Notes: generated from the letters alone by a model not told the origin. 64,000 nucleotides of DNA from Paenibacillus sp. BK033 (GCF_004345425.1 NZ_SLVP01000013.1:29502-93501), one strand, 5' to 3'. Counted from the first letter of the stretch, positions 34,524 to 43,721 are shown. Translations and numbers: made by a program.

Positions 34524-34761
34524 TTTGCTGATCCCTTTTCTGTTGTCTATAACGCATAATGCCTACGGGTAAATTCAAGACTCCCATCAGGAAGCAGCTT
34601 ATGATAGGCACCCATTCAAAAAACGTAGGGTAATTAGGCTTGCCATCCCCAACGGGGCCAATTTTCGGCTGATGCATATCCCAATACATATACAGTAAGA
34701 AGATTACCGGCAATAGAATGCATACGATGCTTGCAATGATATGGAATACTGACCTAGTCAA
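34501..34761 (-). CDS. Hypothetical small membrane protein
   Basis: An 86-residue protein with two predicted helices (FHIIASIVCILLPVIFLLYMYW and FFEWVPIISCFLMGVLNLPVGIM) and a charged tail (RQQKRDQQNDKDNEG). Family not recognised. AAGGAGG upstream of the ATG. Paired with the overlapping downstream membrane gene; the two may act together. Confidence 0.6.
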   Translation of the reverse strand: MTRSVFHIIASIVCILLPVIFLLYMYWDMHQPKIGPVGDGKPNYPTFFEWVPIISCFLMGVLNLPVGIMRYRQQKRDQQNDKDNEG

Positions 34762-34860
34762 GCTGAATCCCTCCTTAGTACTTTAAGTATTCGCACTTCA
34801 GAAAGATATTTCCTTTATATGTAATCCCCTCGCTTCTCGCGCCTCAAAATGAAGAAAAAC

Positions 34861-34875
34861 TTTCATAACGTGAAA
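34861..34875 (+). promoter_or_regulatory. Inverted repeat in the promoter region of the ABC/PHP operon
   Basis: TTTCA-N5-TGAAA lies about 130 bases before the SBP start in an AT-rich stretch. It could be the operator for the RpiR-type regulator at the end of the operon. Short arms, so tentative. Confidence 0.3.
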
Positions 34876-35005
34876 AATAATAGTTTTTTACTAAAAATCC
34901 ATATAGCCGTAACATGCCTCTTACAATCGGGCTCTATCATCTAACTCGAGAGACAAACAAAGATGAGGACGTGGAGAGCCCATCTACTAGGAGGAAATTA
35001 TCCTT

Positions 35006-36229
35006 ATGTTCATTTCGAAGAAAAAAACCGCTTTAGTCCTGCTTACGGCAGCATCCGCCATGACGATCATGTCGGCTTGCGGCCAAGACAACAAGAGCTC
35101 GAATACACTCTCGAATGCCGTTCCAACGGACGCGACGGCAAGCAGCAATGCAAACGCATCGGCGCCATCCGCAGATCCATCCGCTTCTCCCGCAGTAGAG
35201 TCAGTCGATGAATTATACGCAAAAGCAAAGGAAGAAGGCAAGCTGATCGTATACTCCACCTCCGGACGCGCCAACGATGCGGCGGAAACCTTCATGAAGC
35301 AATACCCGGGCATCAAGGTTGAAGTGAGCAAGGTGAAATCCGACGAGATGATGGACAAGGTGACGAAGGAGCAGGACGCGGGGCAGTTCAATCCGGACGT
35401 GATCATTACGAAGGAAGTCAGCGGGGCGGTTGAGGAAGAGATGGTCATGACGGGACGCTACCTGAAATACCTGCCGGAGGACATCGCGCCGATGGTCGAC
35501 GAGCCTTACCGCACGCAGGCGGAAGCTTATGCGAACTACGTGGAGTTCCGGACTCTTTTCTATAACAAATCTACATACGACAAGGCGCCCGTTACGAACT
35601 GGTGGGATCTGACGACTCCGGAGTTCAAAGGCAAAGTGTACACGGCAGACCCGCTCAGCTCCCCGGCGTTTATGGACCTGTTCACGACGATGGTCATCAA
35701 CAGCGACGACATGGCGGCGGCTTACAAAGAGAAATTCGGCAAGGACATTGTCCTGAACGGCACGGAAAACGCAGGCTACGAGTTCATCCAAGAGCTGTTC
35801 GATAACGGCCTTATCGTGTTAAAAGGCAGCGACGACGTCCTCGACGCCATCGGCAAAGCCAAAAGCGACGCGCTTGGCCTTGCTGTATCGGGCGACGTAT
35901 CGAAGAACGAAGAGAAAGGCTGGACGATCGCCCCGATCTACGATATGAAGCCGAAAACATCGGTTCCGGATTCCGGGTACTTTTTCATCGCGAACAAGGC
36001 ACCTCATGAAGCAGCCGCGAAGCTGTTCATCCGTTGGATGATGGGCGAGAAGGACGGTAAAGGCGAAGGTCTTGCTCCGTTTAACGAAGTAGGCTCATGG
36101 GTACCGCGCTCCGACGTGCAGACGAAGAACGATATTCCGTTCGAGTCGCTGAACCTGTGGCTGTTCGACGGCGATGCGCTGTACAAGACCGCACCGAAGG
36201 TGCGCGACTTCTGGATTAAGCAAAAATAA
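35006..36229 (+). CDS. ABC transporter substrate-binding lipoprotein (iron/phosphonate-like)
   Basis: A 407-residue solute-binding protein: signal peptide with lipobox MSAC, Ser/Asn/Pro linker, then a family-1/6 fold similar to FbpA/PotD/AEP-binding proteins: EGKLIVYSTSGRANDAAETFMKQYPGIKVEV, FNPDVIITKEVSGAVEEE, GKVYTADPLSSPAFMDLF, DSGYFFIANKAPHEAAAKLFIRWMM. No conserved ferric-binding Tyr pair is evident. AGGAGGA lies 10 bases upstream. First gene of SBP-permease-ATPase-PHP-RpiR; the downstream phosphoesterase suggests a phosphate-ester or phosphonate ligand. Confidence 0.88.
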   Translation: MFISKKKTALVLLTAASAMTIMSACGQDNKSSNTLSNAVPTDATASSNANASAPSADPSASPAVESVDELYAKAKEEGKLIVYSTSGRANDAAETFMKQYPGIKVEVSKVKSDEMMDKVTKEQDAGQFNPDVIITKEVSGAVEEEMVMTGRYLKYLPEDIAPMVDEPYRTQAEAYANYVEFRTLFYNKSTYDKAPVTNWWDLTTPEFKGKVYTADPLSSPAFMDLFTTMVINSDDMAAAYKEKFGKDIVLNGTENAGYEFIQELFDNGLIVLKGSDDVLDAIGKAKSDALGLAVSGDVSKNEEKGWTIAPIYDMKPKTSVPDSGYFFIANKAPHEAAAKLFIRWMMGEKDGKGEGLAPFNEVGSWVPRSDVQTKNDIPFESLNLWLFDGDALYKTAPKVRDFWIKQK

Positions 36230-36250
36230 ACCGGCAAGGTGGAGAGAGAA

Positions 36251-38077
36251 TTGGCGAACAAACCGGCGCTAACCGTAAGGCGCACGCGGATCTATAACGG
36301 GCTGACGAGCTGGCTGACCAGTCCCGTGCATCTGATCGGGCTTGCAGCCCTGGTCTTTCTGGCGTATACGATCGCTTGGCCGGTACTGAAAATCCTGTAT
36401 ACGACCTTCATCTGGAGGCAGCAGGATGTCCGTCTGACGGGGGAAGCAAGCCCGGGGCATTTTACGCTCTATCATTGGACCCGCGTGCTGGCGAGCGATA
36501 TGAGCATGAATTTGTTTTACAAGCCGATTCTTAATTCCCTTGGCGTTGGCTTCGCCGTCTCGGCGCTGTCGATGCTGATTGGATGCGGGCTGGCATGGCT
36601 GGTCGTGCGGACGAATGTTCCATGGAAAAAAACGATCGCTTTCCTGGCCGTCATCCCGTACCTGCTACCTTCATGGATAATTTCGCAAGCTTGGCTTACC
36701 TTCTTCAAAAACGGCAAAATCGGCGGAACGCCCGGCATTATGGAGGCACTCATCCATGTGTCTCCGCCGGACTGGCTGTCCTACGGCTTTGTGCCAATTG
36801 TGGTCTCCCTGTCGATTCACGACAGCGTGTTTTTCTTCCTGATCGTTGGGGCGGCGCTCAGCTCGATGAACAGCCAGCTCGAGGAAGCCGCAAGCGTAAC
36901 GGGGGCGGCCAGATGGACCATTCTGCGGCGAATCGTGTTCCCGCTGGTGCTGCCGTCGATTTTGTCCGGTTTTATCCTGATTTTCACGAAGGCCATCAGC
37001 TCCTACGGGGTTCCGGCTCTGCTTGGTACGCCGGTGAACTTCTATATGATCTCGACGATGCTGTATTCCAGCATGCGTTCGCGGCTGACGACCGAAGCCA
37101 ATGTTCTTAGCCTGACGCTGATGATCATCTCGATGCTGACGATTTATTTGAACCAGCGGGTAGTGGGGCGGAGAAAAAGCTTCGTCACCGTGACGGGCAA
37201 GGACAGCGCCAGAACGTTGACCTCCCTTGGACGCTGGAGATATCCGGCGGCGGGGACGGCGGCTTTTGTCATGATCCTGATCTCCGTGGTGCCGCTGCTT
37301 GTGCTGCTGTTCCAGTCCTTCATGCTGAAGGAGGGCGTCTATTCGCTCAGCAACTTCACTACGCATTACTGGTGGGGCGGCTCCGATCCGGACATTAACA
37401 CCGGAGAGAAGGGCGTCCTGCAGAACAATATTTTTATGCTTGCGCTGAAAAATTCCTTATACATCGCGGGAGTCGCCTCCGTCATTGCGGCGGTTGTTGG
37501 CCTGGTCTTGGGCTACGTCGTTGCGAGGGGGAGGCAGTCGTGGATCGGCCGGATGGTGGATCAGGTATCTTTTCTGCCGTATCTCATTCCGGGCATCTCG
37601 CTTGCCGCGATCTATATCTCGATGTTTGCGAAGCCAACCCTGATTATTCCGGCCTTGTACGGGACGATTACGCTGCTCATTCTCATTACCGTCGTCAAAG
37701 AACTGCCGTTCACCGTTAAAGCGGGCAGCGCTTCAATGCTGCAGATCGGCAAGGAGCTGGAGGAAGCGGCGCAGATCAGCGGGGCATCGTGGTTTACGCG
37801 GTTCCGCAGGATTTTGCTGCCGCTTAATCAGAAGAGCTTAATGTCGGCGTTTCTTCTCGTGTTTATCGGGGCGATGAAGGAGATGGAGCTTATCATTCTG
37901 CTGATCACTCCGCGCACGGAGACGCTGACGACCATTACCTTCTATTATGCCGAGAAGGGCTATGAGCAGCTGACGAACGTTATTCTGATGATCATTATCG
38001 CGATCGTCATCACGGTATATTTCCTCGCGGTGAAGTTCGGCAAGGCCGATCTGACGCAAGGGATTGGAGGGCAATAA
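36251..38077 (+). CDS. Fused two-domain ABC permease (FbpB/PhnU-V like)
   Basis: A 608-residue membrane protein made of two permease halves of about six helices each. Each half has an EAA-loop: LEEAASVTGAARWTILRRIVFPLVLPSI near residue 215 and LEEAAQISGASWFTRFRRILLPLNQKSL near residue 510. This matches the FbpB-like arrangement of iron and 2-aminoethylphosphonate importers. TTG 36251 is chosen because AAGGTGGAGAGA lies just upstream; GTG 36239 is also in frame. The gap from the SBP gene is only 21 bases. Confidence 0.88.
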   Translation: MANKPALTVRRTRIYNGLTSWLTSPVHLIGLAALVFLAYTIAWPVLKILYTTFIWRQQDVRLTGEASPGHFTLYHWTRVLASDMSMNLFYKPILNSLGVGFAVSALSMLIGCGLAWLVVRTNVPWKKTIAFLAVIPYLLPSWIISQAWLTFFKNGKIGGTPGIMEALIHVSPPDWLSYGFVPIVVSLSIHDSVFFFLIVGAALSSMNSQLEEAASVTGAARWTILRRIVFPLVLPSILSGFILIFTKAISSYGVPALLGTPVNFYMISTMLYSSMRSRLTTEANVLSLTLMIISMLTIYLNQRVVGRRKSFVTVTGKDSARTLTSLGRWRYPAAGTAAFVMILISVVPLLVLLFQSFMLKEGVYSLSNFTTHYWWGGSDPDINTGEKGVLQNNIFMLALKNSLYIAGVASVIAAVVGLVLGYVVARGRQSWIGRMVDQVSFLPYLIPGISLAAIYISMFAKPTLIIPALYGTITLLILITVVKELPFTVKAGSASMLQIGKELEEAAQISGASWFTRFRRILLPLNQKSLMSAFLLVFIGAMKEMELIILLITPRTETLTTITFYYAEKGYEQLTNVILMIIIAIVITVYFLAVKFGKADLTQGIGGQ

Positions 38078-38079
38078 CC

Positions 38080-39318
38080 ATGAACGCAATCGAGCTGCAG
38101 GGCATCCACGTCGCTCTGGATGGGAAGCAGGTTCTTCACGATATTAAGTTAACGATCAAGCAAGGGGACTTCATGACGTTCCTCGGACCATCCGGCTGCG
38201 GCAAAACAACGCTGCTCCGCACCATCGCCGGCCTGCAAAAGGCCGACGCCGGAACGATCACGATCAGCGGACGCGAAGTCGCGAACGGCGAGACGCAGTT
38301 CCATATGGAGCCGTCGAAGCGCAGGCTGAGCCTGGTTTTCCAAAGCTACGCTTTGTGGCCGCATATGACCGTGTACGAAAACGTCGCCTTTGGCCTTCAG
38401 GTACGGAAGCTGGCGAAGGCGGTTGTGCGCGAAAAGGTAGAGGCAGCGCTTGGCAAAATGCGCATCGCCGAGCTTGCCGGCCGCTACCCTAGCGAGCTGT
38501 CCGGCGGCCAGCAGCAGCGCGTCGCCATCGCCCGCGCCATCGTCACCGAGCCGGATATTCTCCTGCTCGACGAGCCGCTGTCGAACCTCGATGCCAAGCT
38601 GCGCGTCGAGATGCGCGCCGAGCTGAAGCGGCTCCATCAGGAGCTGAACACAACCGTCATCTACGTCACGCATGACCAGCATGAAGCGATGACGTTATCG
38701 ACGCAGGTGGCGGTCTTTTTCGGCGGACGGATCGTCCAGCTGGATAAACCGCGGCAGCTATACAAGCATCCGAAAACGCTGCAAGTAGCGGAGTTTATCG
38801 GAAGCGCGGGGATGCAGATGAACCGTCTGGAAGGAGTCGTCCGTACAGATGAGGAAGGATTGAGCTGGCTAGAGACGCCGGTGGTGTTGATTCCACTTGC
38901 TGGTGGAGACAACTACTCCAAACCTCAACTCGCGAGTGATAGCTTCCCCGATCCTTCACACCTCGCGCGAGGTGTGAACATGCAGGATGGGCAGGAAGTG
39001 GTGCTTACTATCAGGCCGGAAGATATCCGGCTGTACGAGGAACGCTGTCCAGGGAGCATCGCCATGTCGGTATCGGCGGTATTCCCGTCCGGCGCGGAGA
39101 CGCTTGTCCAGCTGGACGCCGCAGGCATGTCCTTGATGGCCCGCGTGATCGGTGAATCCGAATACGAGCCGGGCATCACCCTGTACGCGGTGCTGCGCCA
39201 GGACCAAATGAACGCTTACGATAAGAAATCAGGTATCCGAATGGAATTGGCATATGCGAATCACAACAACGAACCGGGGGAATCCACTCATGAAAATCGA
39301 CTTTCATATTCACGTTAA
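38080..39318 (+). CDS. ABC transporter ATP-binding protein (FbpC/PotA-like)
   Basis: A 412-residue ATPase: Walker A GPSGCGKTT, signature LSGGQQQR, Walker B ILLLDEPLSNLDAK, then a C-terminal TOBE-like regulatory domain (about 270-390). GGAGGG precedes the ATG, 2 bases after the permease stop. The TOBE region contains an unusual low-conservation stretch encoded around a perfect 24-base palindrome (38955-38978), with a second small palindrome near 38922. The last 29 bases overlap the PHP gene. It energises the fused permease. Confidence 0.9.
   Translation: MNAIELQGIHVALDGKQVLHDIKLTIKQGDFMTFLGPSGCGKTTLLRTIAGLQKADAGTITISGREVANGETQFHMEPSKRRLSLVFQSYALWPHMTVYENVAFGLQVRKLAKAVVREKVEAALGKMRIAELAGRYPSELSGGQQQRVAIARAIVTEPDILLLDEPLSNLDAKLRVEMRAELKRLHQELNTTVIYVTHDQHEAMTLSTQVAVFFGGRIVQLDKPRQLYKHPKTLQVAEFIGSAGMQMNRLEGVVRTDEEGLSWLETPVVLIPLAGGDNYSKPQLASDSFPDPSHLARGVNMQDGQEVVLTIRPEDIRLYEERCPGSIAMSVSAVFPSGAETLVQLDAAGMSLMARVIGESEYEPGITLYAVLRQDQMNAYDKKSGIRMELAYANHNNEPGESTHENRLSYSR
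38955..38978. repeat. Perfect 24-base palindrome inside the ATPase gene
   Basis: The arms TTCACACCTCGC / GCGAGGTGTGAA meet without a loop, inside the TOBE-coding part. An ACTCGCGAGT palindrome lies about 30 bases upstream. The reading frame is kept. Confidence 0.7.
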
Positions 39319-40051
39319 GCTTTCGAAGAAAACCAACTTCGAAATTGAACATTTTAATAGCATGATCAATGAGGCAAAGGCGCAAGGCCTTAACGCGATT
39401 ACGCTGACGGAGCATTTTAACACGCACCGCTTCGAAGACGTATACGGCACGCTCGATAAAATGTACCCTTGCAATAACCACTATTACAATGTAGATGGCT
39501 TCAAGCTGTTCACCGGCATGGAAGTCGACGTAGCCGAAGGCGGCCATATCCTCGTCAGCGGACCAAAAGATAAGCTGCTCGAAGTACGCGCGTTACTGGA
39601 GGATCACCTGACAGCGGACCGTTTTATAGGATTGGAGCGTCTGTTCGAGCTGTGCCACCCGCGCGGCTTAATGGTCATCGGTGGACATCCCTTCCGCGAA
39701 TCCAATCATCTCTACCATATCGACAAGGAGCTGCTGAGGCGCTTCGATGCGTTCGACCTAAACGGCAAAGACCTGCATGAGATCGGCATCCAGGAAAATA
39801 TCGCGAAGGTCCTGACGCTTGGCGCCGAGCTTGGCGTACCGGTTATCGCGGGAAGCGACGCGCACCAAATGTTCCAGGTGGGTTGCGTATACAATCAATT
39901 CGAGGGAGATTTCGAGACCGTAGCCGAGCTGAAGGAAGCAATCCGCGATGGAGCGTACAAGCGCGTGATCTCGCCAAGCCTTGATCTGCAGGTGCGCGCG
40001 GCGAACTACGTGAAGAAGCTGCTGAAGAAGAAAGTCGAAGTTGTAGTCTAA
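39290..40051 (+). CDS. PHP domain phosphoesterase
   Basis: A 253-residue PHP-family metallo-phosphoesterase. Metal ligands are visible: H6/H8 in IDFHIHV, TEHFN, GMEVDV, VIGGHPFRE and VIAGSDAH. Related PHP enzymes cleave histidinol phosphate, nucleotide cyclic phosphates or the phosphoribosyl cyclic phosphate of phosphonate breakdown. ATG 39290 is preferred (CGGGGGAA upstream, family-like MKIDFHIH start) though 39254 is in frame; it overlaps the ATPase end by 29 bases. Position after an importer suggests it acts on the imported phosphorylated compound. Confidence 0.85.
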   Translation: MKIDFHIHVKLSKKTNFEIEHFNSMINEAKAQGLNAITLTEHFNTHRFEDVYGTLDKMYPCNNHYYNVDGFKLFTGMEVDVAEGGHILVSGPKDKLLEVRALLEDHLTADRFIGLERLFELCHPRGLMVIGGHPFRESNHLYHIDKELLRRFDAFDLNGKDLHEIGIQENIAKVLTLGAELGVPVIAGSDAHQMFQVGCVYNQFEGDFETVAELKEAIRDGAYKRVISPSLDLQVRAANYVKKLLKKKVEVVV

Positions 40052-40077
40052 CAGGGTGCAGACGGGGGAGAATCGTA

Positions 40078-40914
40078 ATGGTATTCGGAGTTGAGACGGA
40101 GAAGCTCACTCGCGGTCACCAGCGGATCGCGGATTATATAAGCAAGAACATGGACGATGTACCGTTCATGATAGAAGAAGATATCGCAGCGGCATGCGGC
40201 GTGAGCGTCTCCACCGTCTCTCGCTTCTGGGCCGAAGTCGGCTCGAAGAACCTGAAGGAATTCAAGCAGCGCGTCAAAGACGAGGCGCTGCTTTCTCCTG
40301 CTCGGAAGCTGCAGTCTGCCTTCGACAAAATGGAAGGCGATAGCAGCGCAGCAGCCAATGTACTGGGTGCGACGGACTACCTCCAACAATCCGCCGATCG
40401 TATCGATCAGGCAGCGTTTGATGCAGCAGCGGGGATGCTCGCTCACGCGGGCACCGTCCATATCTACGGTCCCGGCTCCGCCGAATGCTTAACCGCACTA
40501 ATGGACTTCCGCCTCTCGCGCTTCGGCGCCGACGTCCGCCGCCTGGATCGCGGCGGTCACGAGCTGTTCGAGAGCATGGTGCCGATTCGTCCGGAGGACG
40601 TGATCGTCATCTTCGGCTTCGTCTCCGAATCCCCGGAGATGGCCGTCCTGCTCGACTTCGCCCGCGAACGCAGCTGCCGCACCTTGCTCATCACCGACCT
40701 CGCCGTCAGCCCCATGCTCGCCAAAGCCGACATCTCCCTCTTCACCGCCCGAGGCCAGCTCTGGGAGTTCCACTCGATGGTGGCTCCAATCGCGGTCATC
40801 GAGGCGCTGATTGTTGCGGTGGGGAAAGAGCGAGCGCAAGCTGCGCTTGCGGGGAGTGAAGAGCTGCACCGCCTGCGGCGGAAGTATTCGAAGTTGTTGC
40901 CGAAGCGGATTTGA
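40078..40914 (+). CDS. MurR/RpiR family transcriptional regulator
   Basis: A 278-residue regulator: N-terminal HTH_6 (HQRIADYISKNMDDVPFMIEEDIAAACGVSVSTVSRFWAEVG) and a C-terminal SIS domain (about 120-260: AGTVHIYGPGSAECLTALMDFRLSRFGADVRRLD, VIVIFGFVSESPEMAVLLDFA) that binds phosphosugars. GGGGGAG precedes the ATG. Last gene of the ABC/PHP operon; it probably senses a phosphosugar and controls the operon. Its end marks the boundary with the AT-rich cassette. Confidence 0.9.
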   Translation: MVFGVETEKLTRGHQRIADYISKNMDDVPFMIEEDIAAACGVSVSTVSRFWAEVGSKNLKEFKQRVKDEALLSPARKLQSAFDKMEGDSSAAANVLGATDYLQQSADRIDQAAFDAAAGMLAHAGTVHIYGPGSAECLTALMDFRLSRFGADVRRLDRGGHELFESMVPIRPEDVIVIFGFVSESPEMAVLLDFARERSCRTLLITDLAVSPMLAKADISLFTARGQLWEFHSMVAPIAVIEALIVAVGKERAQAALAGSEELHRLRRKYSKLLPKRI

Positions 40915-41021
40915 AACTGCTGGAGCGAAAGTCCATTAGATTTTTCTAGGTAATGAATATATCTCGTTTAAGATTTATCACGATGAGTCCTACCATTGTA
41001 GGCATGTTTTTGTTAAATTAC

Positions 41022-41057
41022 TTGTCCTGTTATATCCAAAATGTTACAATTTAACAT
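41022..41057 (+). promoter_or_regulatory. Promoter and inverted repeat ahead of the island ATPase
   Basis: TTGTCC (41022-41027) and TACAAT (41045-41050) are 17 bases apart. ATGTTA-N5-TAACAT (41041-41057) overlaps the -10 box and may be an operator, possibly for the HTH-fused methyltransferase. A short CCTAC-CATT-GTAGG hairpin with TTTTTG follows the RpiR gene at 40989-41011. Confidence 0.5.
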
Positions 41058-41092
41058 GCTGATGACTTAGAGTTAATGGGGGTTTTAGTAAG

Positions 41093-42715
41093 ATGCCTAC
41101 GATGATAAAACTTGATTATGCTTTTTTTCAACACGATGCGCAAGCTCGCTTTGATCCAGAAACGCATATTAATATTGGGGTAAATATCGATAAATACATT
41201 TCATCAGAGGGAACTAATATTCTTATTGAAGGGATCAGAGGATCAGGAAAAACTCATATTCTAAAGATGATAAACACAAGATATCTTGATAATTTCGTAG
41301 AACTAAGAGTTCTGCCGATTTACTTATCAATGGCGGAAGTAGCTGAATTTGTTTCTAAAGAAGCCTCACTTTTCCGAACTCATCTATATAGCGCACTTAT
41401 TCTAAAAACAATTAGAACAATTAAAGAGAGTAATGGTAAAATTAACCTTCCGCAGAAGAGCGGTATTGCAGGAATGCTTCAAAAATTAGGTCAATTGTTC
41501 GGTTTAACAGAAGAAGCAAGCTTTGATACACTTATTAACAAAATTGAGGATTACGCGAATCGGTTACATCAAGAGCTACTAAATAATCCGTCTAAAATAT
41601 CTGAGATGACAAAAAATGTTGATGAGATTAATGCTTCCATTGATGTAAAACCATTTAAAGTTGGTGGAAAGGCTTCGGAAGAGTCTACTTATTCAATTGA
41701 ATACCTAACTTACAAACTAGCACATCTCAATGCTTCAAAGTTTTTAACAGAATTTTTTCGATACCTCACTGAGGTATTACAATTACATCATTCTTTACTT
41801 TTAATTGATGAATGCTCGGATTTACCAGTTGAAGCGCAAATAGAAGTCTTCCGATTATTTAAGCTTGTTCGCGGTGGAACCCAGGTAAGTGATGAAAGGA
41901 ATTTTATGTACTTTATGGGTGGGGTCTATCCACCACAAGCAACTCATTATCCATCAAGAAGAAATGGAGAACCATTTGATTTTGAACCCGGTAATGACTG
42001 TTCTGAGGAATATTTAGAATTAGATGTTCAAGTGGATTTCTATGAGGAATTTTTCAGAAACCTCTTGATTTCAAGGATGAAGAAATTTAAACCGGCTCAT
42101 ACTTCTTACAATATTTTAGACTTGTTTGAAGACGACCGGTCATTTTTAACTGCTGCATATGCAGCACACGGTCTCCCTCGTCGTTTTTTTGAAATTATTC
42201 ACCAAGCCTATGAGAATTTGGAAGAGTATATATCAAGCCGTCCCTCAGATGATACTAAGACTTATAAAATTAGATTGGTCGATGTGAACTCTGCAATTGA
42301 TACTATTGTAACAAGTAACATTTTGAGTTCAAACAAATATTCCAAGGAAGACTTTACTGTGCTGGAAACGATAGCTGCAGCTTTACGAAGACGTAATAAA
42401 AAGGTCGAAACCGAGGCCTCAACTAAGGAAAATTATGTTCCTATAAATTTTTATTTTTCATGCCCACGAAGCAAAGAAGAAAAAATAGGAAACTTGATTG
42501 CAAAAGGTGTTTTCCACAATCAATCTAGGACAAGAAGCCTAAAACATACAGTTGCGGGTATAGGTGGAAGAGGGTTGGTTATTATGATTGACCTAGCGGT
42601 ATCAATGACAGAAGGAACGATACCTACGAAAAATAAAGCTTTAGAGTATTTTAGGAATGACGCGAAATTAAGTGCCAAAAATGGTTATGAGTATTGTCAA
42701 ACTATTGATTTTTAA
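41093..42715 (+). CDS. ORC/CDC6-like AAA+ ATPase of a defence cassette
   Basis: A 540-residue cytoplasmic P-loop ATPase. Walker A GIRGSGKTH (47-55), Walker B SLLLIDEC (234-241) and a helical, lysine-rich region after about 360 that may include a winged helix. The overall pattern fits what is called the ORC-CDC6 family AAA ATPase in bacteria, whose biological role is unclear. It is AT-rich, unlike its neighbours, and is the first gene of a cassette with a type II restriction enzyme and methyltransferase. Terminator at 42724-42752. A role in restriction or in DNA remodelling during defence is inference. Confidence 0.65.
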   Translation: MPTMIKLDYAFFQHDAQARFDPETHINIGVNIDKYISSEGTNILIEGIRGSGKTHILKMINTRYLDNFVELRVLPIYLSMAEVAEFVSKEASLFRTHLYSALILKTIRTIKESNGKINLPQKSGIAGMLQKLGQLFGLTEEASFDTLINKIEDYANRLHQELLNNPSKISEMTKNVDEINASIDVKPFKVGGKASEESTYSIEYLTYKLAHLNASKFLTEFFRYLTEVLQLHHSLLLIDECSDLPVEAQIEVFRLFKLVRGGTQVSDERNFMYFMGGVYPPQATHYPSRRNGEPFDFEPGNDCSEEYLELDVQVDFYEEFFRNLLISRMKKFKPAHTSYNILDLFEDDRSFLTAAYAAHGLPRRFFEIIHQAYENLEEYISSRPSDDTKTYKIRLVDVNSAIDTIVTSNILSSNKYSKEDFTVLETIAAALRRRNKKVETEASTKENYVPINFYFSCPRSKEEKIGNLIAKGVFHNQSRTRSLKHTVAGIGGRGLVIMIDLAVSMTEGTIPTKNKALEYFRNDAKLSAKNGYEYCQTIDF

Positions 42716-42723
42716 ATTATCGA

Positions 42724-42752
42724 GGGTCTAGGGAATTCCCGATGACCCTTTT
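42724..42752 (+). terminator. Terminator of the ATPase gene
   Basis: AGGGTC pairs with GACCCT around an inner GGGAATTCCC palindrome, followed by TTTTAC. The rest of 42753-42948 is AT-rich with no gene seen. Confidence 0.65.
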
Positions 42753-42948
42753 ACTTATTATTAAGATAACATGTCGTTACAGAAAGCGCGGAGAACCGTA
42801 TCACAAATAGTGGTAAAGCGGAGAGTTGCATTAGCTATTAGTTTTCGACTTAAGACTTCATTAACAAATCAAACAACCTTAGCAGTAGTTCGCTATTGGG
42901 GTTATTTGAGTTTTTAATAAAAATAGTATAGAAGAACCAATCTCATGG

Positions 42949-42954
42949 TATAAT
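42949..42954 (+). promoter_or_regulatory. Extended -10 box for the restriction enzyme gene
   Basis: TGGTATAAT, an extended -10, lies about 39 bases before the ATG. No good -35 box is needed or seen. Confidence 0.5.
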
Positions 42955-42992
42955 GGTGGGAAAAAATTGTATTAAGGGGATGAAGACAAAGC

Positions 42993-43706
42993 ATGTCAAT
43001 AAGCCCAACTTCACCAGATGAAATAATAGAAAAAGCAAAAGTATTTTTTAGAAAGGAAATTGCTGCAAGCCACCTTGTAAATACAAAAAAGCTAAAGAAC
43101 TTAAATGAGTTCGGCTTGAATCCATTTTTAGATAAGTACAAAGCCAACTTTCTAACTGGAAATGATGATCCTAGAAGTATTGCAAAGGCACTTGTGTATC
43201 CTAGGGTGCTTGGAACATCAATCAATACAACATTCGGAAATAAACTCCAAAAATTTTGTAGTGAAGTATTAGAAGGCTTTGCTTCCACTACGTCTGGCAT
43301 TGACATTGAATATATTGATAAAACAGATGGGCGAAGAAAATACTGCCAAGTAAAAGCGGGAACCAATACAATCAATGCCGATGATGTAGAAACAATCATA
43401 GGCAAGTTCAAAGACGTTCGCAATTTAGCAAGGACAAACAATCTGAATGTTGGATTAAATGACCTTGTAGTTGGAGTTTTTTATGGTACTGATGCAGAAC
43501 TTAGTGGGCATTACAAACGATTAAACCAAAGCTACCCTGTAATTGTAGGTAGTGAATTTTGGTACCGGATAACTGGCGAGTCGGATTTTTATCAACGGTT
43601 AACGGGAGCGATAGGTGATTTAGCAACTGAATTCGATGGCTCTCAAGTTATAGAGGATGTAATAGACAGTTTAGCTGAACAAATAAAAAATAATATTAAT
43701 AAATAG
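42993..43706 (+). CDS. Type II restriction endonuclease, EcoO109I/PmeII-like
   Basis: A 237-residue protein that matches the EcoO109I/PmeII restriction family by pattern: N-terminal helices leading to LNPFLDKYKANFL, the VLGTSINTTFGNKLQKF segment, a catalytic-core-like stretch GIDIEYIDKTDGRRKYCQVKAGTN (Q119-V120-K121 in the place of a D/E-x-K motif), and LVVGVFYGTD plus EFWYRITG, both seen in EcoO109I. EcoO109I cuts RGGNCCY; the site of this enzyme is unknown. AAGGGG precedes the ATG. Convergent with the cytosine methyltransferase, sharing a bidirectional terminator. Confidence 0.75.
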   Translation: MSISPTSPDEIIEKAKVFFRKEIAASHLVNTKKLKNLNEFGLNPFLDKYKANFLTGNDDPRSIAKALVYPRVLGTSINTTFGNKLQKFCSEVLEGFASTTSGIDIEYIDKTDGRRKYCQVKAGTNTINADDVETIIGKFKDVRNLARTNNLNVGLNDLVVGVFYGTDAELSGHYKRLNQSYPVIVGSEFWYRITGESDFYQRLTGAIGDLATEFDGSQVIEDVIDSLAEQIKNNINK

Positions 43707-43721
43707 AATTTATTGTAGTGA

